Part shown: piece by piece, positions 1 through 6,142 of the stretch
Layout: the number at the start of each line of letters is the position of its first letter
Numbering within the stretch: position 1 is the first letter of the stretch
Source of the DNA: an uncultured Clostridia bacterium
Lineage (GTDB): Bacteria > Bacillota > Clostridia > TANB77 > CAG-508
DNA: 38,292 nucleotides
Assembly (NCBI GenBank): GCA_934122035.1
Contig: CAKOVP010000011.1
Coordinates: 1 to 38,292 of the forward strand
Reading direction: 5' to 3'
The notes under the pieces: generated by a model
Database searches by the model: none
Seen by the model: the letters and a program-made list of their open reading frames with translations, nothing else
What the model was told of the DNA's origin: nothing
Position numbers and translations under genes: made by a program

Positions 1-20
1 ATGAATCAAAGGAGCAAATT

Positions 21-518
21 ATGAAGACTTTAGATGAATTGGTAGCAGATAAAATATTAGATTTAGTGCATTATGTACTATCAAAATTTATAAAACCGGA
101 TATTACTTTGAATAAAGTAAATGAATTAGATATACAAGCAATCGAAAAAATGAAACAGCAATATGGAATTGAAGCAATAATTTTAGACGTAGATGACACA
201 TTGCGTAAAGAAATGAAAGACATTCCAAAATGTAATAAGGAATGGATTGAAGGCTTAAAAGGCAAGATAAAAATTATGATTGTAAGCAATGGCGTAGACA
301 GAGATATAGAAAAATATTTTAAAGAAAACGGAATAGATTACATAGGATTTGCATGCAAACCATTAAAAAAGAATTTTATAAAGGCATGTGAAAAAATGAA
401 TGTAAACCCAGAGAGTGTACTAATGGTTGGTGATAGTTTGTTTGATGACATATATGGTGGAAAAAGAAATAAGATGAAAACTGCACTTGTAAAAGAAGTA
501 GAAGATAATGAGAGATAA
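21..518 (+). CDS. yqeG: YqeG-family HAD-IIIA phosphatase
   Basis: A 165-aa protein of the HAD superfamily, subfamily IIIA, like Bacillus YqeG (about 170 aa), so essentially full length. HAD motif I is seen as D56-V-D58-D-T60, motif II as VSNG around residues 88-91, the motif III lysine in the KPLKKNF stretch, and motif IV as MVGDSLFDDIYGG with D138 in GDS. The family hydrolyses phosphate esters with an Asp nucleophile and Mg; the physiological substrate of YqeG is not settled. The start follows an AAAGGAG site 6-7 nt upstream. The ATG overlaps a TGA in the preceding frame (ATGA at 21-24), so an upstream gene may end here, but only eight codons are visible. No terminator is evident after the stop. 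Confidence 0.85.
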   Translation: MKTLDELVADKILDLVHYVLSKFIKPDITLNKVNELDIQAIEKMKQQYGIEAIILDVDDTLRKEMKDIPKCNKEWIEGLKGKIKIMIVSNGVDRDIEKYFKENGIDYIGFACKPLKKNFIKACEKMNVNPESVLMVGDSLFDDIYGGKRNKMKTALVKEVEDNER

Positions 519-594
519 TTTAATAAAAACAAATAATACGCTGAATTGAGCTGGTATCAATAAGTATGGAAAAAATATGAATTTTATGTGAAAA

Positions 595-621
595 TTAGCA
601 CTCGATACTTGATTCTGCTAA
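595..621 (+). promoter_or_regulatory. CIRCE-like HrcA operator (one perfect, one degenerate arm)
   Basis: The left arm TTAGCACTC (595-603) equals the CIRCE consensus half-site exactly. After exactly 9 nt comes TTCTGCTAA (613-621), which matches 6 of 9 positions of the expected right arm GAGTGCTAA. The site overlaps the -35 hexamer of the hsp20 promoter, where a repressor would block RNA polymerase. HrcA regulation is inferred from known CIRCE biology; no hrcA gene is in the window. Confidence 0.6.
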
Positions 622-636
622 AATTAGATGTATAAT
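609..636 (+). promoter_or_regulatory. Sigma-A type promoter of hsp20
   Basis: TTGATT (609-614) and TATAAT (631-636) are separated by 16 nt. Transcription would start near 643, giving a leader of about 84 nt before the hsp20 start. The leader contains an imperfect nested dyad (ATGTG 672-676 with CACAT 697-701; CACT 678-681 with AGTG 689-692) just before the ribosome site. Confidence 0.6.
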
Positions 637-726
637 ATATCTGTAAATGGTAAAGAATATTTATCATAAACATGTGCCACTCTCATCAAGTGTCAACACA
701 TAATATATTTTAAGGAGTTGATTTTT

Positions 727-1143
727 ATGATGATGATACCTAGAAAACATGATTTTGATTTATTTGATGATGTATTTGGAGATTCATTTTTTAATGAGGG
801 AACAAGCAGACTAATGAAAACAGATATTAAAGAGAAGAAAAATGAATACATTATTGACATTGACTTACCAGGATATGATAAAGAAGGAATAAAACTTGAA
901 ATTCAAGATGGATATTTAACAGTACATGCTAGTGTTAATAAAGAAGAAAATGACGAAGAAAAAGGCAGATTTGTACGTAAAGAAAGATATTCTGGATCTT
1001 GCTCTAGAAGCTTCTATGTTGGAGAAGATATTACAGAAGAAGAAATTAAAGCTAAATTTAAGAATGGTACATTAACTATTGTTGTTCCCAAAAAGGAAGA
1101 CAAGAAAGAATTGCCAAGCAAAAAATATATTGAAATTGAATAA
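727..1143 (+). CDS. hsp20: Hsp20/alpha-crystallin small heat shock protein
   Basis: A small heat-shock chaperone of about 138 aa that holds unfolding proteins in an ATP-independent way in the cytoplasm. The alpha-crystallin domain runs from about residue 30 to 125, with the family signature near IDLPGYDKEGIKLEIQDG and the late strand FKNGTLTIVVPK. The C-terminal tail contains the I-x-I motif (IEI in KKYIEIE) used for oligomer assembly. The reading frame is open from a TTG at 718, but that codon abuts the AAGGAG site (712-717). The ATG at 727, with 9-nt spacing and followed by two more ATGs, is the better start. The gene is monocistronic, with its own promoter, a CIRCE-like operator and a terminator. 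Confidence 0.9.
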   Translation: MMMIPRKHDFDLFDDVFGDSFFNEGTSRLMKTDIKEKKNEYIIDIDLPGYDKEGIKLEIQDGYLTVHASVNKEENDEEKGRFVRKERYSGSCSRSFYVGEDITEEEIKAKFKNGTLTIVVPKKEDKKELPSKKYIEIE

Positions 1144-1150
1144 TGAAAAG

Positions 1151-1180
1151 TCCCACAGAAATGTGGGATTTATTATTTTC
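1151..1180 (+). terminator. Intrinsic terminator of hsp20
   Basis: TCCCACA (1151-1157), loop GAAA, TGTGGGA (1162-1168), then a T-rich run. The stem is a perfect 7 bp with a GNRA loop. Confidence 0.9.
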
Positions 1181-1291
1181 ATAGAAATTTATAAAATACA
1201 ATAAAAATATTGATAAAGTGTATCTTATATGATAGTATGTAATTGGAAAATATTTCTATTAAAGCAATAAAAACAATTGGAAAAAATATCT

Positions 1292-1412
1292 AAAAAAATA
1301 AAAGCCCTAGCAAGCTAGAACTCTTTATTCACCTAAGTGAAACCAATATGAATTGGCATTTAAGGTTACCCTTATTTTAACTCATTGTGCTATTTTAGAT
1401 AGTAATAAAACT
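1292..1412 (-). ncRNA. Putative type II CRISPR tracrRNA (orphan)
   Basis: Read on the minus strand, the segment begins with an anti-repeat-like stretch (1374-1412) and continues into GTTAAAATAAGG (complement of 1370-1381). That matches the conserved anti-repeat/nexus junction of Cas9 tracrRNAs, as in Streptococcus pyogenes. It then forms four consecutive hairpins. The nexus is AAGG-GTAA-CCTT (1362-1373), followed by CCAAT-TCAT-ATTGG (1343-1356) and TTCAC-TTAG-GTGAA (1328-1341). The last is a 9-bp terminator stem, AGTTCTAGC with GCTAGGGCT (1303-1322, two G-U pairs), followed by a T-rich run (1292-1302). This is the standard tracrRNA architecture. No cas9, cas1, cas2 or repeat array lies in the window. 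A strong promoter is not visible; a weak TTGTCC-N17-CATAAA lies upstream around 1472-1500. The tracrRNA identity is inferred from sequence and fold. Confidence 0.7.
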
Positions 1413-1994
1413 CTTCCACACCGATTTGTCTAACACCAAATGTTTTAGAATTGTGTAAAAAGTATTTAAAGCTTTATGAAGTGCATCAGAAAGTTGGACA
1501 AAAATCTAATTTTTACTGGTACATTTTGATGTTAAAAAAGACATAACTTTGAATTAGAGTTGATGATATTAGATATATATCCAGAGAAAAGCATTCTTTA
1601 AGAGAAACTTTTTTTGTGTTTGAAAGAAAATTGTAAAAAGTGAAGAGATTAAGAATTATAAAATACTGGCAAATTCGATTTTAGAAGTTTAAGAATATCT
1701 GTCTGAATATGGAGGACCAGATATAATCATGTATGAAGATGATAAGAAAAAATACGATCGTTATTAAAAATAAAATGATATTAATAACCATTATATTAAT
1801 TTGGAAAAGGTTAAATATAAAAGTAAATTCCACTTTTGGCTGAATTTACTAATCCAAGAGAAAAGTCCAGTAAATAAAGGATTTTTTCTCTTTTTGTTGT
1901 AATCTTGCATAAAATATGATAAAATATAGTTATGATAAAGAAAAATTTTAAAAAATTGCATAACAAATAAACGACTGGGATTAAAATTTTTTTA
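1413..1994. other. Decayed, gene-less accessory stretch
   Basis: No intact gene is seen. The stretch holds short coding-like scraps with stops. On the plus strand near 1637-1767, one reads KSEEIKNYKILANSILEV, a stop, then EYLSEYGGPDIIMYEDDKKK up to a TAA at about 1767. I do not recognise that protein. At 1477-1500 there is a sequence resembling an IS3-family terminal repeat (begins TGAAGTGCATC, ends GTTGGACA). GTAAATTCCAC occurs at 1823-1833 and again at the end of the neighbouring IS30 remnant. The picture is of repeated insertion and decay. Confidence 0.45.
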
Positions 1995-2463
1995 GTAAAT
2001 TCCACTCGTTGGATAATGTAATTTTAAATTAAAACTTTACTTGGGTATATGTAAAACTTTAATTTAAATTAATTTTTCTTTAGTAATTTTGGTTTAAGTT
2101 GAATCTCATTGGCGGCAACCTTTTGAAGATTCAACTTTTTTAATACATCTTTATCTAAAAGTATTTGTGCTAAATCATAAGGAGTAGCATTATTTAAACT
2201 AGGATTAGGTTCTTTTCTTATCCTATGTTTCTTAATTTCTTTTGAAATTGCGGTTGGATCTTTAGATAAAAATTTAGCAATTTCGTTAAATGTCATACCA
2301 TGATTAAGTGCTTGTTCAATATAATTTCTATCCTCTAAAGCTAAATGTTTTTGATTTGTATTTTCTATGATAATACCTACTTGTACCCAAGTAAGGTATT
2401 AATATAATTATATCATGAAATATTCCAAAACTAAATTCTTGTTAATCCATCGGTGTAATTTAC
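1995..2463 (-). mobile_element. IS30-family remnant, internally deleted (MITE-like)
   Basis: A 469-bp unit bounded by imperfect inverted repeats. GTAAATTCCAC followed by TCGTTGGATAA lies at 1995-2016. The complement of 2441-2463 reads GTAAATTACACC followed by GATGGATTAAC. About 18 of 22 positions agree if one small indel is allowed. It encloses a minus-strand transposase remnant. Full IS30 elements are about 1 kb, so more than half is missing. A hairpin just upstream of the transposase (AATACCTACTTG at 2372-2383 pairing with 2388-2400, one bulge) may belong to the element. Confidence 0.6.
2069..2371 (-). pseudogene. IS30-family transposase remnant, DDE core deleted
   Basis: The frame is open on the minus strand from about 2371 to the stop at 2069. 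It reads KHLALEDRNYIEQALNHG followed by MTFNEIAKFLSKDPTAISKE, which is the N-terminal helix-turn-helix of IS30-family transposases. After about 50 residues it passes, without a stop, into TPYDLAQILLDKDVLKKL and a tail ending KPKLLKK. That resembles the extreme C-terminus of the same transposases. The catalytic DDE domain (more than 200 residues) that should lie between is absent, so an in-frame internal deletion is the simplest reading. No convincing start codon precedes the helix-turn-helix; ATG at 2296 would begin inside it. The product could bind the IS ends but could not transpose. Confidence 0.65.
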
Positions 2464-2513
2464 TTTTATTTTTAAGGTCTAAAATAAAAATGGAAAAAAT
2501 TTCCATAAATGTA

Positions 2514-2540
2514 TTGACTTTATAAATCTTATATGATAAT
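2514..2540 (+). promoter_or_regulatory. Possible promoter of comM
   Basis: TTGACT (2514-2519) and GATAAT (2535-2540) have a 15-nt spacer, shorter than ideal. A perfect 7-bp dyad, ATGGAAA / TTTCCAT (2490-2506), lies immediately upstream of the -35. Confidence 0.4.
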
Positions 2541-2569
2541 ATACATACAATAATTTTTAACACTCAATA

Positions 2570-2650
2570 ATTTTAATCTAATAAGGTTTTGTAAACAAAA
2601 GTATTTTAATCTAATAGGGTTTCGTAAACAAAAGTATTTTAATCAAATAA
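2570..2650 (+). repeat. 33-bp tandem repeat in the comM leader
   Basis: Two full copies (2570-2602 and 2603-2635) differ at only two positions, and a partial third copy lies at 2636-2650. Each unit begins ATTTTAATCTAATA and ends GTAAACAAAAGT. The array lies between the likely comM promoter and its ribosome site. Confidence 0.85.
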
Positions 2651-2674
2651 AATCCAGAAAAGAAGGAAAAATAT

Positions 2675-4217
2675 ATGTTATCAACCGTTAAGAGTATGTC
2701 TTTACACGGTTTAGAAGGCTACCTTGTAGAAGTACAAGTGGATATATCTGTTGGAATTCCAAATTGGGAGGTAGTACGGTTTGCCAGATCAAAGTGTAAA
2801 GGAATCAAAAGAAAGGGTAAGAACAGCAATTAAAAATTCTAAATTTGAACTTCCTAGCAGAAAAATTGTAATAAACCTTGCACCCGCAGATACAAAAAAA
2901 GAAGGTTCATTTTTTGACCTACCAATTGCTATTGGAATTTTACAAAATTTAGGTTACATAAACAATGAAAGTATAATTCAAACAATATTTTTAGGAGAAT
3001 TGTCGTTAGACGGTAGATTAAACAAAATAAATGGAGTTCTTCCTATGTGCATAGAAGCAAAAAATTTAGGAATAAAGAATGTAATTTTACCGCAAGAAAA
3101 TAGTCAAGAAGCCTCAATAGTAAACGGATTAAACGTTATTGGAGTTAGTTCTCTAGGACAGGCTGTAAATTATCTTAATAAAAAAGAAGAAATATTGCCA
3201 AGCATTAGTAATATGGAAGATATATTTTCGAATAATAACCAATATTCCTTAGATTTTGCAGATGTAAAAGGGCAAGAAGAAGTAAAAAGAGCATTGGAAG
3301 TTGCAGCAGCAGGAGGACATAATGCAATGTTGATCGGTTCGCCAGGGGCTGGCAAAACAATGGTCTCAAGAAGGATACCTTCGATATTGCCAGATTTATC
3401 ATTCGATGAAGCATTAGAAGTAACTAAAATTCATAGCATAGCTGGAATTTTGCCTAAAGAGCAACCAATAGTTACCAAAAGGCCATATAGAGCACCACAC
3501 CATACTGTATCTAAAAGTTCTTTAATTGGCGGGGGAAAAATACCAAAACCAGGAGAAATAAGCTTAGCACATTATGGGGTATTGTTTTTGGATGAACTAC
3601 CAGAATTTAAAAGAGAAACTTTAGAAGTTTTAAGAGGACCATTAGAAGATAGAACTGTAACAATTAGTAGAGTTAGTGCAAGTTTAACATATCCATGTAA
3701 TTTTATGTTAGTTGCGTCTATGAATCCGTGCCCATGTGGTTATTATGGTTCTAAGGAAAAAGAATGTACTTGCAGTGAAAGTCAAATTGCAAAATATATG
3801 TCAAAAATAAGTGGACCATTGTTAGATAGAATCGACATACAAGTAAAAGTAAATCCTGTAAAATACAATAAATTGAGCACTGAAGCAGAAGAGGAAACAT
3901 CAGAACAAATAAGAAAAAGAGTTAACAATGCAAGAAAAATTCAATTAGAAAGATATAGAAAATTTGGTATTTTTTCTAATGCAGAACTAACTCAAAGTTT
4001 AATAAATCAATATTGTAATTTAGATGACAAATGTCAAAAAATAATGGAAAATGCATTTGAAAAATTAAAGTTAAGTGCAAGAGCCTATACAAGAATATTA
4101 AAAGTTGCAAGAACAATAGCAGACCTCGCTAATTCAAATGATATAAAAGCAATTCATTTAGCAGAGGCAATAAATTATAGAGATTTAGACAGAGAAAATA
4201 TTAATTTTAAAAACTAA
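2675..4217 (+). pseudogene. comM: YifB/ComM Mg-chelatase-like AAA+ ATPase, one-base frameshift
   Basis: ComM (YifB) is a hexameric AAA+ helicase that promotes branch migration when transformed DNA is integrated. The gene begins at ATG 2675 behind AAGGA, reading MLSTVKSMSLHGLEGYLVEV, the canonical N-terminus. After 34 codons an extra C at 2777 shifts the frame. Removing it restores the family motif VVGLPDQSVKESKERVR and a 513-aa protein of normal length. The rest (from 2781, 478 aa) is intact: ChlI-like N-domain, Walker A GSPGAGKT near 3336, Walker B FLDELPEF, the CPCGYYG...CTC cysteines, and the C-terminal Mg-chelatase region. The unshifted frame stops near 2832. GGGAGG at 2766-2771 lies 9 nt before TTG 2781, so a shortened protein might still be made. 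A sequencing error cannot be excluded. It heads the usual comM-dprA-yraN cluster. Confidence 0.85.
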
Positions 4218-4290
4218 ATATAGAATAATGCAAAAGGAGAAACGATTAACAATAAAGGCAATATATTTTTTATAAAAACAAAAATGAACA

Positions 4291-4354
4291 TTAATCTTTT
4301 ATGATAGTATTTAGTAGGTTTGCTAAATAAAAATACTTTTTAATAGAAGATTAA
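4291..4354 (+). promoter_or_regulatory. Nested inverted repeats between comM and dprA
   Basis: An outer arm TTAATCTT (4291-4298) pairs with AAGATTAA (4347-4354). Inside it, TATTTAG (4308-4314) pairs with CTAAATA (4323-4329). This could be a weak comM terminator or part of a structured dprA leader. The T-run after the inner stem (4337-4341) is short. Confidence 0.35.
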
Positions 4355-4399
4355 AAGAATGTAGCAAGAAATTTTTATAGTATATTATAAAATTACAGA

Positions 4400-5287
4400 A
4401 TGGAGGCTAATATAGAGATAACTGAAATTAATTTTAAGGATGAAATTTATCCAAAGGAATTGTTAGAAATAGAAAATTATCCAAAAAAATTATATGCGTT
4501 GGGGAACATAAAACTTTTATATAGTAAACATAAAGTCGGAATAGTTGGAACAAGAAAGTGCAGCTATATGGGGTGTAACACAGCTTATACATTTGCTAAA
4601 GGGCTTGCAAGTAATGGGATAACCATTGTAAGTGGAATGGCAATTGGAATAGATGCATCTGCACATATGGCTGCAATTAATCAAATAGGCAAGACAATTG
4701 CAGTACTTGGCAGTGGATTTAATGATATATTTCCAGAAGAGAATAGTTGGTTATTTAAAGAAATAATATCAAATGGAGGATGTATTATTTCGGAATATAA
4801 CAAAGATGATAAACATAAAAGTAGCAACTTTCCCAAAAGAAATAGAATTATAAGCGGACTTTCAGAAGCAATATTAGTAATAGAAGCAGGAATAAAAAGT
4901 GGAAGTATAATAACAGCAAATTTTGCATTAAAACAAAAGAAAAGATTATATGCTATTCCAGGAGATATTTATAATATAAAAAATAGTGGCACCAATATGC
5001 TTATATATGAAAATAAAGCAAGACTGGTAACAAATCCATCTCAAATGATAGAAGAAATAATAAGCTCATCAGAAAAAACAAACATAAATATAGAAAAAAT
5101 ATCAATTCCGCAAGAATATTTTGAAATATATAATGTTTTAAAACAAAGACCAATGCGCATAAACGAAATTTCTAAAATATTAAAAAAGCCTGTGTCAGAA
5201 ATAAGTGGAACGATAAGTTTAATGGAAATAGAAGGATATATAACAAAACTTACAACGGATCAGTATGTATTGAAAAAGATAAATTAA
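4400..5287 (+). CDS. dprA: DNA-processing protein DprA
   Basis: DprA (Smf) binds incoming single-stranded DNA during natural transformation and loads RecA. At 295 aa it matches short Firmicute forms such as the roughly 280-aa pneumococcal protein, with no long N-terminal SAM extension. The opening YPKELLEIENYPKKLYALGN is typical. The Rossmann-like core carries VGIVGTRKCSYMG, SGMAIGIDASAHMAA, VLGSGFNDIFPEEN and the FPKRNRIISGLSEAILVIEA segment. A winged-helix-like C-terminus runs from about residue 235 to the end. The ATG at 4400 has no ribosome site before it; GGAGG lies inside the first codons (4402-4406). The true start is therefore uncertain, and ATG 4400 is the only canonical choice. It sits between comM and yraN. 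Confidence 0.9.
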   Translation: MEANIEITEINFKDEIYPKELLEIENYPKKLYALGNIKLLYSKHKVGIVGTRKCSYMGCNTAYTFAKGLASNGITIVSGMAIGIDASAHMAAINQIGKTIAVLGSGFNDIFPEENSWLFKEIISNGGCIISEYNKDDKHKSSNFPKRNRIISGLSEAILVIEAGIKSGSIITANFALKQKKRLYAIPGDIYNIKNSGTNMLIYENKARLVTNPSQMIEEIISSSEKTNINIEKISIPQEYFEIYNVLKQRPMRINEISKILKKPVSEISGTISLMEIEGYITKLTTDQYVLKKIN

Positions 5288-5374
5288 ATTTGACTACTAA
5301 ATAGTATTTAAGCCGCACTTTATATAAAAATAGTAATTATAAAATTTATAATATAAGAAAGGAATTTATTTAAA

Positions 5375-5734
5375 ATGTATGTAAATAAAACAATAGGTAG
5401 ATTAGGAGAAACGCTTGCATGTGAATATTTACTAAATAATGGATATGAAATTATAAAGAGAAATTATAATACTAAAAGAGGTGAAATAGATATAATTGCA
5501 AGGTACAAAAATGCTCTTGTATTTATAGAAGTCAAAACCAGAAGTAATTTAAATTTTGGACAGCCAGTAGAGGCAATAACCAAGAAAAAACAGGTACATA
5601 TGTTAAATACAATAAAATATTATTTGTATGAAAATCATTTATATAACACAAACATACAAATAAGGATAGATGCAATAGAGGTCTATATTCATAATAATAG
5701 ATATGCAGTAACTCATATAAAACAAATTATGTGA
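5375..5734 (+). CDS. yraN: YraN family (UPF0102) endonuclease-like protein
   Basis: A 119-aa protein, full length for UPF0102/YraN, which has the fold of Holliday-junction resolvases and other PD-(D/E)xK nucleases. The catalytic-type pattern is visible as E13 in GRLGETLA, then GEIDIIARYKNALVFIEVKT (GE-x-D, about 15 residues, then E-V-K). Cellular function is not firmly known; the gene habitually neighbours dprA and yifB. Start ATG 5375 follows AAAGGAA (about 5360-5366). It ends in TGA, which confirms that TGA is a stop in this organism. No clear terminator follows. Confidence 0.9.
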   Translation: MYVNKTIGRLGETLACEYLLNNGYEIIKRNYNTKRGEIDIIARYKNALVFIEVKTRSNLNFGQPVEAITKKKQVHMLNTIKYYLYENHLYNTNIQIRIDAIEVYIHNNRYAVTHIKQIM

Positions 5735-6081
5735 AAAAATTAAAAAAACTTAGGGAAATAGGCATTTGTGATAAAAAGATAAATTTACATAATTAAAAAA
5801 AGAATAAATAATCTAAAAAAATATAAAATAGAAAAGCTTGAAAATACTGGAAAAGATCAAAAAATAAAATTTTTTATAAAAACTAAAACAAATAACAATC
5901 AAAGATTATTTAAAAAATTGTAATAAAAATTTAATAAAAGCCAAATAAACGCTTTCCGCAGTAAAAGAAAAGACGATTTTTATAGTAGCTCAAAAAGTAT
6001 ATTGAAAAGACTCAAAATAAATGGCATAATGTACTATGATATATAGTGAGTAAACATAATGCTAAAAGTTTTAAAAAACCA
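5735..6081. other. AT-rich intergenic stretch, nothing recognised
   Basis: About 350 nt of A-rich sequence with no coding-like frame, no convincing terminator for yraN, and no RNA fold that I can support. It ends at the promoter of the surface-protein operon. Confidence 0.5.
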
Positions 6082-6110
6082 TTGAAAAATGCTTGAAAAT
6101 GGCGTATAAT
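6082..6110 (+). promoter_or_regulatory. Sigma-A promoter of the surface-protein operon
   Basis: TTGAAA (6082-6087), a 17-nt spacer, then TATAAT (6105-6110). Transcription would start near 6117, giving a leader of about 26 nt that contains the AAGGAGGAG ribosome site at 6130-6138. Confidence 0.8.
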
Positions 6111-6142
6111 TAAACTTAGTGAAATGTTTAAGGAGGAGTATT

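Noticed and set aside
672..701. RNA thermometer in the hsp20 leader
   Set aside because: The dyad is weak (4-5 bp arms with mismatches) and does not pair with the ribosome site at 712-717.
1388..1467. Minus-strand frame of about 28 codons reading NSKTFGVRQIGVEEFYYYLK
   Set aside because: Bounded by stops, no start codon, and it runs into the anti-repeat of the tracrRNA-like gene; not supportable as a gene.
1811..2005. Minus-strand open frame of 64 aa, very hydrophobic
   Set aside because: Lies across IS-end sequence in AT-rich DNA, with no ribosome site and no recognised family; likely chance.
1413..2670. A CRISPR array next to the tracrRNA
   Set aside because: The 33-bp units at 2570-2650 are contiguous, with no spacers, and do not match the anti-repeat; no spaced repeats exist in the window.
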